Notes under the pieces: model-generated
The model's database searches: none
What the model was told of the DNA's origin: nothing
The model's input: only the letters and a program-made list of their open reading frames with translations
Made by a program: the position numbers and the translations under genes
Assembly (NCBI GenBank): GCA_948960675.1
Contig: CARDPF010000169.1
Span: 1 to 7,114 of the forward strand
Direction of reading: 5' to 3'
Source of the DNA: an uncultured Eisenbergiella sp.
GTDB taxonomy: Bacteria; Bacillota; Clostridia; Lachnospirales; Lachnospiraceae
Length of the DNA stretch: 7,114 nt
In this document: piece after piece, positions 1-6,586 of the stretch
How the letters are laid out: the number at the start of each line of letters is the position of its first letter
How positions within the stretch are numbered: position 1 is the first letter of the stretch

Positions 1-308
1 TTATAATTGCCGTCGTCGTCCCGCACATCCTCCACCAGGGACAGGCTGACACGGCAGTCCTCCCCTGTCCCCGGCAGCTTACAGCCAATCCGGCAAACCG
101 GAAGCGGCCAAACCTTATGCAGCGCAGGCTCGTTGGCCACGGTGAGTATCCGGTCTTCGTCCCTGTCAAACAACAGCAGCTGGAACGCTGCCCGGTCCCG
201 CTGTCCGCAGCACAGGGCCACGGACCGGCCGGGAACAAAGGGGGGATCCCACGGATTATAGTTGCCGTAACTGCCACGGTACATATCACCAACAAGCGTA
301 CAAACCAT
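1..308 (-). CDS. Unrecognised protein, N-terminal part, cut by window edge
   Basis: An open frame of 102 codons runs from ATG at 308 to the left edge without a stop, so only the N-terminus is seen (begins MVCTLVGDMYRGSYGNY). It has no signal peptide or membrane segment, so the protein is probably cytoplasmic. GGGAG at 314-318 lies 5 bases before this ATG; an in-frame ATG at 320 would add four residues (MGAK) but has a poorer ribosome site. The start is 43 bases after the upstream permease stop and on the same strand, so it is probably the last visible gene of the uptake operon and may handle the imported substrate. The visible part is mixed beta-like sequence with five cysteines (CC pair near residue 34) and an acidic stretch (EDVRDDDG). 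A vague likeness to the N-terminal sandwich of DUF4091/GH123-like enzymes was considered but is not firm; I do not recognise the family. Confidence 0.7.
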   Translation of the reverse strand, partial: MVCTLVGDMYRGSYGNYNPWDPPFVPGRSVALCCGQRDRAAFQLLLFDRDEDRILTVANEPALHKVWPLPVCRIGCKLPGTGEDCRVSLSLVEDVRDDDGNY

Positions 309-322
309 TTTTGCTCCCATCC

Positions 323-339
323 GCCCGCTTTATGCGGGC
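323..339 (-). other. Short GC hairpin between permease and last gene
   Basis: Arms gcccgc (323-328) and gcgggc (334-339) pair perfectly around a 5-base loop. On the transcribed (minus) strand it is followed by GGATGGGAGC and then the start codon, with no T-run, so it is not a terminator. It lies immediately before the ribosome site of the downstream gene and could tune its translation or protect the upstream message. It may also be chance. Confidence 0.4.
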
Positions 340-351
340 ACTCCAAAACCC

Positions 352-1254
352 TTATCCCTTTAGGGATCCGATCATCATGCCCTGGGCAAAATATTTCTGG
401 ATAAAGGGATACATGCACAAAACCGGAAGCGAAGACACCACGATCACCCCATATTTGAGCATATCCGCAATCCGCTGCAGTTCCATGACGCTGGCGTCCC
501 CGCCCATATTGGCCGCCTGCTCCGTCTGAATGAGCAAATCCCGCAAAATCACCTGCAGGGGATAGAGGCCCTGGTCACGCAGGTAAATGAGGGCGTTAAA
601 ATATTCGTTCCAATGCCCCACCGCATACATCAGCACCACCACACCGATGATCGGCTTGGAAAGGGGCAGGGCAATCCGGAAAAAAAGGTTAAAATAGGAA
701 CAGCCGTCCAGACGCGCCGCCTCCTCCAGTTCCCCCGATATGTTTTCCGACATATAACTTCTGGCAATAATCAGATTGTACACGCTCACCGCCCCCGGCA
801 GCACCAGCGCCCACATGGTATTGTTAATGCCCAGCTTATCCACTAAGAGATAGGTGGGGATCAGGCCGCCGCCAAAGAACATGGTAAACGTAATCAGTCC
901 CATCAATATCCCCTGCCCCGGCATGCTTTTTTTGGACAGCCCGTAGGCCGCCATGATGGTGAGGGCCAGATTGACCGCCGTTCCGATCACCGTGTAAAAA
1001 ATGGAATTACGGTAGCCCAGCCAGATTTTCTGATTCTCAAACACCCTTGCATATCCGTCCAGATTAAATCCTTTCGGCCAAAAATGCACGTTGCCGGAGG
1101 CCACCGCCGCCGGATCCGAAAAGGATGCGATCACGATAAAATACAGGGGATAAAAAACCGCAAGCGCAACCACAACCAGCAAAATATGATTGACGATATC
1201 AAAAACCTTGTCCCCCGCAGACTGCGCCCAAAACTTATGTGTACCGATATTCAT
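352..1254 (-). CDS. Carbohydrate ABC permease, YtcP/LplC (MalG-like) type
   Basis: This is one of two inner-membrane subunits of a CUT1-family sugar importer. The protein is 300 residues with about six hydrophobic segments (first at about 20-45). The coupling (EAA) loop is clear at about 175-201: ELEEAARLDG followed by IALPLSKP, the site that contacts the ATPase. The family signature WNEYFNALIYL (215-225) and the C-terminal GMMIGSLKG are typical of YtcP/LplC proteins. Start choice: a GTG at 1260 is possible but overlaps AAGGAGG (1260-1266), whereas ATG at 1254 sits 5 bases after it, so ATG is chosen. It follows the other permease by 64 bases on the same strand, as expected for a heterodimer pair. 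No ATPase gene is in the window; relatives use a shared MsmX-type ATPase encoded elsewhere. The substrate is unknown. Confidence 0.95.
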   Translation of the reverse strand: MNIGTHKFWAQSAGDKVFDIVNHILLVVVALAVFYPLYFIVIASFSDPAAVASGNVHFWPKGFNLDGYARVFENQKIWLGYRNSIFYTVIGTAVNLALTIMAAYGLSKKSMPGQGILMGLITFTMFFGGGLIPTYLLVDKLGINNTMWALVLPGAVSVYNLIIARSYMSENISGELEEAARLDGCSYFNLFFRIALPLSKPIIGVVVLMYAVGHWNEYFNALIYLRDQGLYPLQVILRDLLIQTEQAANMGGDASVMELQRIADMLKYGVIVVSSLPVLCMYPFIQKYFAQGMMIGSLKG

Positions 1255-1259
1255 ATGCA

Positions 1260-1266
1260 CCTCCTT
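1260..1266 (-). promoter_or_regulatory. Ribosome binding site deciding the YtcP-like start
   Basis: AAGGAGG on the minus strand is followed by TGCAT and ATG (1254). The alternative GTG at 1258-1260 uses the last base of this motif and therefore cannot be served by it. Confidence 0.85.
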
Positions 1267-1318
1267 CTGCCGGCCGCCCTGCGTTTTTACACGGACGCCG
1301 CTGCCGCCGGCATTTGCT

Positions 1319-2263
1319 TTACCACAGCGAAGTTTCCGAAACCTTGCCGGAAATATAATTGACCGTTAACAGCAGCACAAAATTGATAACGGAATTGAAC
1401 AGGCCCACCGCCGTGGCAAACCCGTACTGCGCATCCAACAGACCGATTTTATAGACATAAGTCGCGATAATCTCGGATTTTCCCACATTCAGGCTGTTCT
1501 GCATCAAAAACGCCTTTTCAAAGCCCAGGCCCATCAGCTGGCCACAGTTTAGGATCAGCATGATAATGATGGTGGGGCGTATGGCAGGAAGATCAATGTG
1601 CCATACCCGGCTAAGCTTACCCGCACCGTCCGCCACTGCCGCCTCATGCAGTTCCGGATTCACCCCGGACAGCGCCGCCAGGTAAATGATGGCGTTCCAG
1701 CCCATATTCTGCCAGATCCCAGAACCCACAAACAAAGGCCGAAAATACCGCTCCTTTCCCATAAAAAGTACCGCCTCCCCGCCCAGTGCGGTGATCACCC
1801 CATTGACCAGCCCGCCGTTGACGGAAAAGAAAATATTGAGCATTCCCACCAAAACCACAATGGAAATAAAGTGGGGGGCATACGTAATGGTCTGCACGAA
1901 TTTTTTAAACTTTGCACTTCTGGCATAATTTAAGCAAAGCGCCAGCACAATTGGCAGCGGAAACCCAAAAAGCATCTGCATTACGCTTAGGGAAAGCGTA
2001 TTTTTCAAAAGCTTCCCAAACTGGTAGCTATGGAAAAACCGTTCAAAATGGGTGAATCCCACCCAGGGGCTTCCGGTAATGCCGTCCAAAGCATTATAAT
2101 TTTTAAACGCCAGCTGTACGCCGTACATAGGCCCGTAACAGAACACGGCAAAATAAAGCAGTGCCGGAAAAAGCAGCACATACAGCTGCCAGTGGGCCTT
2201 GAGCCGCACGGCCAGCCCCTTCTTTTTCGTTCCCTTTCCGTTTATGGTTTGTCGATTCCCCAT
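1319..2263 (-). CDS. Carbohydrate ABC permease, YteP/LplB type
   Basis: This is the partner permease of the CUT1 importer, 314 residues with about six membrane segments (near 26-46, 87-112, 127-148, 180-199, 229-247 and 281-303). A basic N-terminus (GKGTKKKG) and the family-typical HWQLYVLLFPALLYFAVF then CYGPMYGVQLAFKNY are seen at 24-55. The EAA coupling loop is LHEAAVADGAG ... IDLPAIRPT at about 205-231. Start choice: the frame stays open to 2338, but the extra 25 residues (MMAEENPQTR...) lie inside a hairpin-rich block, are not family-like and lack a ribosome site. ATG at 2263 has GGAG (2270-2273) 6 bases upstream and fits the family N-terminus. The gene is 270 bases downstream of the binding-protein gene, an unusually long gap for such an operon, and 64 bases before the second permease. 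Confidence 0.95.
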   Translation of the reverse strand: MGNRQTINGKGTKKKGLAVRLKAHWQLYVLLFPALLYFAVFCYGPMYGVQLAFKNYNALDGITGSPWVGFTHFERFFHSYQFGKLLKNTLSLSVMQMLFGFPLPIVLALCLNYARSAKFKKFVQTITYAPHFISIVVLVGMLNIFFSVNGGLVNGVITALGGEAVLFMGKERYFRPLFVGSGIWQNMGWNAIIYLAALSGVNPELHEAAVADGAGKLSRVWHIDLPAIRPTIIIMLILNCGQLMGLGFEKAFLMQNSLNVGKSEIIATYVYKIGLLDAQYGFATAVGLFNSVINFVLLLTVNYISGKVSETSLW

Positions 2264-2276
2264 AAAAATCTCCATT

Positions 2277-2405
2277 CCGGAGCGTTTACGCGACGGGGCA
2301 AAGAGAATTCGCGTTTGCGGATTCTCTTCTGCCATCACAGCAATCTGTGACGCTCCGGCACAAATTGCCGTGTGAAAAATAAGCCATCCGGCTTACTTTT
2401 CACAC
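2277..2405 (-). other. Structured RNA or palindromic repeat before YteP-like gene
   Basis: About 130 bases can form four stems. Hairpin 1: arms 2370-2385 and 2390-2405, 16 pairs with one mismatch and a 4-base loop. Outer stem: 2277-2285 with 2350-2358, 9 perfect pairs. Inside it are hairpin 2 (2335-2340 with 2345-2350) and hairpin 3 (2301-2312 with 2317-2328, one mismatch, 4-base loop), giving a three-way junction. Hairpin 2 and the outer stem compete for base 2350. A 5-base alternative stem (2356-2360 with 2366-2370) overlaps both the outer stem and hairpin 1. On the minus-strand message the outer stem ends 3 bases before GGAG of the permease. It could be a cis-acting leader, an mRNA-stability element between binding protein and permeases, or an inserted palindromic repeat. 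It matches no riboswitch class I can name. Confidence 0.6.
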
Positions 2406-2422
2406 TAAGCCTCCTCGTTTCC

Positions 2423-2459
2423 CCCGGGCAGCATTTTGCGGCATGCCGCCGGGTTTTTT
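2423..2459 (+). terminator. Terminator-like stem-loop with T-run, plus strand
   Basis: Arms cccgggcagcat (2423-2434) and atgccgccggg (2443-2453) pair with one bulged G and one A-C mismatch around an 8-base loop, followed directly by six T (2454-2459). It has the form of an intrinsic terminator for plus-strand transcription, yet the flanking genes are on the minus strand. On the minus strand there is no T-run after the stem. It might block antisense transcription or be only a stabilising hairpin in the operon message. Confidence 0.45.
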
Positions 2460-2465
2460 AGCGCA

Positions 2466-2500
2466 CGAAGGCCGCCCGCTTCCTTCACGGGCGGCCTTCG
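2466..2500 (-). other. Strong GC-rich stem-loop after binding-protein gene
   Basis: Arms cgaaggccgcccg (2466-2478) and cgggcggccttcg (2488-2500) are a perfect 13-base inverted repeat with a 9-base loop, beginning 33 bases after the binding-protein stop codon at 2534-2536. On the minus strand the stem is followed by TGCGCTAAAAAA with no T-run, so it is a poor terminator in that direction. On the plus strand a T7 run occurs 13 bases after the stem. A likely role is protection of the binding-protein message from 3' decay or partial attenuation, so that the binding protein is made in excess over the permeases. Confidence 0.6.
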
Positions 2501-2533
2501 ATTCCAAATAACCGTTTTTTTAGTGGCATGGGA

Positions 2534-4204
2534 TTACTGCGCCTTGTAAGCGTCATAGGCTTCCTGATAAATTTGTACATAATCCTCTGCACCCATGGCT
2601 TTGAGGGTTTCCACATACTCGTCCCAGGTCTTTTCCACATCCATTTCCCCTGTCACCCATTTCGCCTTCATCTCCGCCACATAGCTGTTTAAGTCGGTAA
2701 AGATATTGGCCCGCTGCTCCAGCTTATCCTGCGGCAGCCGCAGCACCGGCAAAATTTCCTCAGGCGTATAAGGATCATAAAGCTTGCAGCGTTCCAGCTT
2801 CCGTGTCATGTCTTCTTTAAACACGGTATTATCAATCATTTCCCTGGTCATCATACCGAATGTGTAAGAAGCCGGACAAATCTTGGAACGGATCTCATTT
2901 AAAGAGGAGCCCTCCGGAGGATCCATGATGAAGTATTTTCCGTCCTTATATTCAAGGTTAACACCGATTTCCCCCTGAATCGCCTGCATGGATGTCTCCA
3001 CCGTGAAAAACTCGTCCGCCCAGCGGATGGACGCTTCTGGGTATTTGTTATTTTTGGTGATCACAAACGCATTGGTGTCATATCCGGTGGCATATTTATT
3101 CCACAACCGGTCCCCGTTTGGCCCTTTCAGGGGAAGTAAAGTCACATAATCGTTACGCGCCCGCTCCAAGCCTGCAAAATTTTCATCGCCAAAGATGATA
3201 AAACTCCCCACGATTTCCTCTTCCGCCTGTCCTTTTCCGATATACTGGGACTGGTCCTGGGTGAACACTTCCGGATCAATCAGACCTTCCCCGTACAGAC
3301 GGTTCATAAAGGCAATGCCCTCCTTATATCCTTCCTCCATCGGGGAAAATAACACTTTTCCGTCCTTAATCATCAAATGGCTGTCGTTGTCCACCACACC
3401 GAAGCTTCCAAACAGGGATAATTCCCCGGTAAGCCTCTGATTACTTCTATAAGTAAGCGGAATCTCATCCGCAAGTCCGTTTCCGTTGGGATCCTGCGTT
3501 TTAAATGCCTTGAGTACCTCATAAAATTCTTCCGTGGTTTCCGGTACTGCAAGCCCCAGCTTATCCAGCCATTTCTTATTGATAAAAAGATTGTCCGGAA
3601 TTCTCTCGCTCACCAATTCCTGATAAAAAGGAAGCCCATACATTTTTCCTTCCGGATTGCGGATTACCGCATCCAAATCCGGCTTCTCCTCCAACAGCTT
3701 GTTGAAATTGGGCGCATATTTTTCCACATAGTCGTTAAGTTCCACAATGATTCCCTGGCTGCTGTACTTATTCACCTCAGAATCCGACATGCCGCCGATG
3801 CCCCCTATAATAATGTCGGGCATGTCCTGGCTTGCCAACGCCAGGTTTTTCCGCTCCGTCCACGCCGAAGGGGATACCTGTTCGAAATTAATTTTAATCC
3901 CGGTTCTTTCCTCCAGCTGCACAAATACAGGCATTTCATTAAAATCGCCGCTCATAGGCCCCACCGCAACCATAACGTTGAGTTCGATGGGCTCATTCAC
4001 GATGGGATATCCCGTCTCATTGAAATAGGAGGGAACCGCTTCCTGTCCTGCATCTTGTTTTTCCCCCTGCTGCTCCTGCGCCTGCACTTCCCGGTTTGCC
4101 GTACCGTCCGCATTCTGCCCCTGTGCACCGCACCCTGCCAGCACGGATAAAACCAATCCCCCGGTAAGACCGAGTGCCATCCATTTTCCCGGATTCCTTT
4201 TCAC
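2534..4204 (-). CDS. Extracellular solute-binding lipoprotein of sugar ABC importer (LplA/YtcQ type)
   Basis: The product is a 556-residue lipid-anchored receptor that delivers substrate to the two permeases downstream. A signal peptide with basic start (MKRNPGK), hydrophobic core and lipobox LAGC puts the lipidated cysteine at residue 25. A Gln/Glu/Gly-rich linker (about 26-58) leads to the mature domain. Family marks are ELNVMVAVGP (74-83), VFVQLEERTGIKINFE (93-108), DMPDIIIGG (127-135), NKKWLDKLGL (209-218) and a calcium-loop-like DPNGNGLADEIP (238-249), common in this large (about 550 residue) subfamily. The start codon is GTG at 4204, with AGGAGG (4215-4220) 10 bases upstream, a slightly long spacing. 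It is first in the minus-strand operon and divergent from the AraC-type regulator. The substrate is unknown; relatives bind oligosaccharides such as pectin or rhamnogalacturonan fragments, but nothing here decides this. Confidence 0.95.
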   Translation of the reverse strand: MKRNPGKWMALGLTGGLVLSVLAGCGAQGQNADGTANREVQAQEQQGEKQDAGQEAVPSYFNETGYPIVNEPIELNVMVAVGPMSGDFNEMPVFVQLEERTGIKINFEQVSPSAWTERKNLALASQDMPDIIIGGIGGMSDSEVNKYSSQGIIVELNDYVEKYAPNFNKLLEEKPDLDAVIRNPEGKMYGLPFYQELVSERIPDNLFINKKWLDKLGLAVPETTEEFYEVLKAFKTQDPNGNGLADEIPLTYRSNQRLTGELSLFGSFGVVDNDSHLMIKDGKVLFSPMEEGYKEGIAFMNRLYGEGLIDPEVFTQDQSQYIGKGQAEEEIVGSFIIFGDENFAGLERARNDYVTLLPLKGPNGDRLWNKYATGYDTNAFVITKNNKYPEASIRWADEFFTVETSMQAIQGEIGVNLEYKDGKYFIMDPPEGSSLNEIRSKICPASYTFGMMTREMIDNTVFKEDMTRKLERCKLYDPYTPEEILPVLRLPQDKLEQRANIFTDLNSYVAEMKAKWVTGEMDVEKTWDEYVETLKAMGAEDYVQIYQEAYDAYKAQ

Positions 4205-4263
4205 GTATCCTTTACCTCCTCTGCATTGTCTCTTTCCTATGTACTTTTTAGTTGAAGTTTGCC

Positions 4264-4275
4264 AAAATGCATTTT
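4264..4275. promoter_or_regulatory. Perfect 12-base palindrome, possible operator
   Basis: AAAATGCATTTT is self-complementary, preceded by CC and located about 60 bases upstream of the binding-protein start. The shared pattern CCAAAA...CATTTT recurs at 4332-4343, 70 bases away. It may be a regulator site; A+T-rich palindromes of this size can also occur by chance. Confidence 0.35.
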
Positions 4276-4330
4276 AACCTTTGCGCGCCGATGCACATCC
4301 CCTGTGCTTCGATAGCATCATGGTAACATA

Positions 4331-4346
4331 TCCAAAACATTTTGGA
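4331..4346. promoter_or_regulatory. Perfect 16-base inverted repeat, possible operator
   Basis: TCCAAAA-CA-TTTTGGA has 7-base perfect arms and a 2-base centre. It lies near the middle of the divergent region and about 127 bases upstream of the operon start codon. It shares CCAAAA/CATTTT with the site at 4262-4275. It could bind the adjacent AraC-type regulator or another factor; no binding motif for this regulator is known to me. Confidence 0.4.
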
Positions 4347-4393
4347 AATGCCCAAGAATTTTATACATTTTTTTGGATTTTCCACTTGAAGAA

Positions 4394-4422
4394 TTGCATA
4401 TCAGGCAAAATTTTTGTATACT
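4394..4422 (+). promoter_or_regulatory. Sigma-A-like promoter of the AraC-type regulator
   Basis: TTGCAT (4394-4399) and TATACT (4417-4422) are separated by exactly 17 bases. The -10 box matches consensus at five of six positions, the -35 at the leading TTG only. Predicted transcription start is near 4429, giving a leader of about 60 bases before ATG 4491. Confidence 0.65.
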
Positions 4423-4428
4423 CTTGTT

Positions 4429-4441
4429 AATTGCAGCAATT
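4429..4441. promoter_or_regulatory. 13-base inverted repeat at the predicted regulator transcription start
   Basis: AATTGC-A-GCAATT is a perfect inverted repeat around one base, sitting at the predicted +1 of the regulator promoter. A protein bound here would block transcription, so it is a candidate autoregulatory or repressor site. Support is from symmetry and position only. Confidence 0.35.
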
Positions 4442-4490
4442 GGGAGCCACAGCCAAAACAGCTTTGTCCCGGTTGGGAAAGGGGTATTCC

Positions 4491-6575
4491 ATGAAAGAAA
4501 AAATGCTGTCCAACCGACAGTTTAAACTGTTCTTTTCCTATTTTTTCGTATTTTTCATTCCGGCCGTCTGCATTTCCTCCGCAGTCTTTCGCATCTCGGA
4601 CAAGATTATCCGGGAAGAACTGCAGTCCAACCACAGTCTTAGGATGTCTACCGCCAGCTACAATCTTTCCAATACGCTGGAATCTTTTTCCATGGCCGCC
4701 ACTGCCGCCGCCTATTCGGGCTTTGGCCACCCGGTCAATCTGGAAAAAGAAATCACCACCGCCTCCCAGCTGATCGGCCTGCTCAACCGTACCGGCCTCT
4801 CCTACGATTTTGTGCAGGACATTTTTATGATTTACCGTGATAACCTTTACGTCTATTCCGGCCAAACCAGCTTTACCCGGGACAATTTCTACCGTCATCT
4901 GCAATTTTCCGGTCTTAGTCCCCAACAGGCCGCCGCCCTGCTGGAAAATACTCCCACCATATGCTGTCTTCCGGTATCCGGCCTGCCCGGCAGCCTGAAT
5001 CAGGCGGAAAAGGAAGCCGAATACATTCTTTTTTGCTTTCCCTGTGCCAGGGGTGAAACCATTTACGGCACAATGGCATTTTTAGTGGACACCGAAAAAC
5101 TCAACCGTTTCCTTGGAAACAACGGCAGCGGCGGGTATCTTTATCTTGTCGGCCCGGATTTTGCCGCCCTCAATCCCAATCCGGAATATGAGGCGCAGCT
5201 GCAGGCCTTTCCCCAAAAAGCCTTCACGCCTGCGGATGCAGACGGCCCTGCCCCCGCCGTCTATGCGGACGGCGCTTTTTTCTATACCTACAGCCCGCTC
5301 CTTTCAGGTATTGTCAGTCTGGCAGGCATTGCAGACAGCAAAGATACCCTGGCCCGCCTTCTCGGCTTCCGGAACCTGGTTTTTGCCCTGCTGGCCGCTC
5401 TTTTTTTGCTGGGCACGCTTTTGGTACTGTTTGTATGGCAGCGCAAAAGGCGGCAACTGTTACAACTCACCGATTCCTATGAAGCCCGCCTCAAGCAGAT
5501 TGTTCCCCTGCGGCGGCAGGAAATTCTCTACGCCCTGATCGAAGGGCGCTATCTTTACGAAAATGATTTCACCATACAGTGTGAGGAAAGCATGATGGAG
5601 TTTGCGGCAACGTACCATTACTGCGTCCTGCTTCCCCCCGACCAGACCGGCGCGGACATGGAACCGCTGCTCTCCAAAGCCGCAGGCTTCCATGTCACCC
5701 TCGCATATAGCTACTATGTGCATAAAACTGCCGACGTCTGCGTCTGGCTGGTCGGCGCAGGGGATGCGCTTCCCGTGGGCCCCAAACAACTTGCCGGCCT
5801 TAGGCTCCTCATCAGCCGACCGGTTCTGCGCATTTTGGATATCCACAACGCCTATTCGGAAACGCTCAGCCTGCATTACCTGCAGCAATCGCCCCACACC
5901 CGTTCCCAACAAGGGAAAGGGGAAGAAAACGACAGCCGCTGCCAGCCCCATTATGACAGGCTGTTAAACCGGATCAACGATTGCCTCTCCACCGCCGATC
6001 AGGCAGGACTGAAAAACTGGGGGGAAAGCCTCCTTGCCGACATGGCGCAGGACGGCCTTTCCTTCGGTATGCGCCAAAAATTACTGTTACAGCTTTTTAT
6101 CACCTATCCCGATGCGGACCGGCTGCCTTTCACCATCCAAAATATTTTGGAGATGCATTCCGACAACCAGCTGGAAGAGGGCTTCCGTTCCCTGTTTGCC
6201 TGCCGCGCCCTTGTCCCCTCCCGGCAGCAGGAAAATCAGGAATCCAATTTGGACGCGGAAAAGATCGCCGCCTATATCCGGGAAAACTATACCGATCCCG
6301 CCTTTTCCCTGCAGGTTCTCGCCGACCATTTTCATGTATCCAACAGTTATTTAAGCTGGTTTTTTAAGCAAAAAAACGGTGTTACCGTATTGGATTATAC
6401 CACGCAGCTGAAAATGGAACTGGCTACCCGGCTTCTGCGTCAGGGCCACAGCCTGCAGCAGGTTGCCCTGCAGGTGGGCTATATCAATGTCAGCAGCTTC
6501 ATCCGCCGCTTTAAGCAAACGATGGGAATGACGCCCGGCGAATACAAAAAAGAATTTGCACAGGGCGGCGATTAG
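4491..6575 (+). CDS. Membrane-anchored AraC-family regulator (YtdP/YesS-like)
   Basis: This 694-residue transcription factor is built like B. subtilis YtdP/YesS. A membrane helix (about 11-33, FKLFFSYFFVFFIPAV) is followed by an outside sensor region (about 34-293), a second helix (about 294-316), a juxtamembrane basic stretch (WQRKRRQ), a roughly 270-residue cytoplasmic linker, and a C-terminal AraC DNA-binding domain at about 588-690. Two helix-turn-helix units are visible: SLQVLADHFHVSNSYLSWFF (606-625) and QQVALQVGYINVSSFIRRFK (656-675), then MGMTPGEYKK. The frame is open upstream to 4431, but ATG 4491 has GGAAAGGGG 6 bases before it and gives a proper membrane-protein start; the predicted +1 near 4429 leaves no room for a ribosome site ahead of 4431. 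It is divergent from the sugar importer operon, which it most likely activates in response to an extracellular ligand or to the loaded transporter. The stop is TAG at 6573-6575. The ligand is unknown. Confidence 0.95.
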   Translation: MKEKMLSNRQFKLFFSYFFVFFIPAVCISSAVFRISDKIIREELQSNHSLRMSTASYNLSNTLESFSMAATAAAYSGFGHPVNLEKEITTASQLIGLLNRTGLSYDFVQDIFMIYRDNLYVYSGQTSFTRDNFYRHLQFSGLSPQQAAALLENTPTICCLPVSGLPGSLNQAEKEAEYILFCFPCARGETIYGTMAFLVDTEKLNRFLGNNGSGGYLYLVGPDFAALNPNPEYEAQLQAFPQKAFTPADADGPAPAVYADGAFFYTYSPLLSGIVSLAGIADSKDTLARLLGFRNLVFALLAALFLLGTLLVLFVWQRKRRQLLQLTDSYEARLKQIVPLRRQEILYALIEGRYLYENDFTIQCEESMMEFAATYHYCVLLPPDQTGADMEPLLSKAAGFHVTLAYSYYVHKTADVCVWLVGAGDALPVGPKQLAGLRLLISRPVLRILDIHNAYSETLSLHYLQQSPHTRSQQGKGEENDSRCQPHYDRLLNRINDCLSTADQAGLKNWGESLLADMAQDGLSFGMRQKLLLQLFITYPDADRLPFTIQNILEMHSDNQLEEGFRSLFACRALVPSRQQENQESNLDAEKIAAYIRENYTDPAFSLQVLADHFHVSNSYLSWFFKQKNGVTVLDYTTQLKMELATRLLRQGHSLQQVALQVGYINVSSFIRRFKQTMGMTPGEYKKEFAQGGD

Positions 6576-6586
6576 GGGGAACCCTC

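Larger units (their letters stand above)
4205..4490. promoter_or_regulatory. Divergent control region between binding protein and regulator
   Basis: These 286 A+T-rich bases separate two divergent genes and hold no gene. For the regulator there is a clear promoter (separate entry). For the operon no single promoter stands out. Minus-strand candidates include TTGGCA with TACATA 16 bases on (within 4236-4263), TAAAAT (4273-4278) with no matching -35 box, and TATAAA (4358-4363), about 150 bases from the start codon. A weak promoter would fit activation by an AraC-type protein. Palindromes at 4264-4275, 4331-4346 and 4429-4441 are candidate protein sites. A small hairpin (gcaca/tgtgc, 4293-4307) lies in the putative operon leader. 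Confidence 0.7.

Noticed and set aside
1255..1318. Possible promoter between the two permease genes
   Set aside because: The 64 bases are G+C-rich with no -10/-35 pair; only the ribosome site of the second permease is seen.
2264..2338. N-terminal extension of the YteP-like permease back to ATG 2338
   Set aside because: The added residues lie in the hairpin-rich block, have no ribosome site and are not family-like, whereas ATG 2263 has GGAG at a 6-base spacing.
2286..2387. 33-codon minus-strand frame beginning MAYFSHGNLCRS within the structured block
   Set aside because: It has no ribosome site at a useful distance and its sequence is dictated by the inverted repeats, so it is treated as a by-product of the structure. 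If the block proves to be a repeat, the frame will recur as a spurious protein.
4302..4320. Possible catabolite-repression (cre) site in the sequence TGCTATCGAAGCA (minus strand)
   Set aside because: Only the central CG and outer symmetry fit; several conserved positions of the cre consensus fail, so it was not called.
4401..4925. 174-codon minus-strand frame opposite the regulator
   Set aside because: It is a shadow of the regulator coding sequence, with no ribosome site and no membrane or domain pattern.
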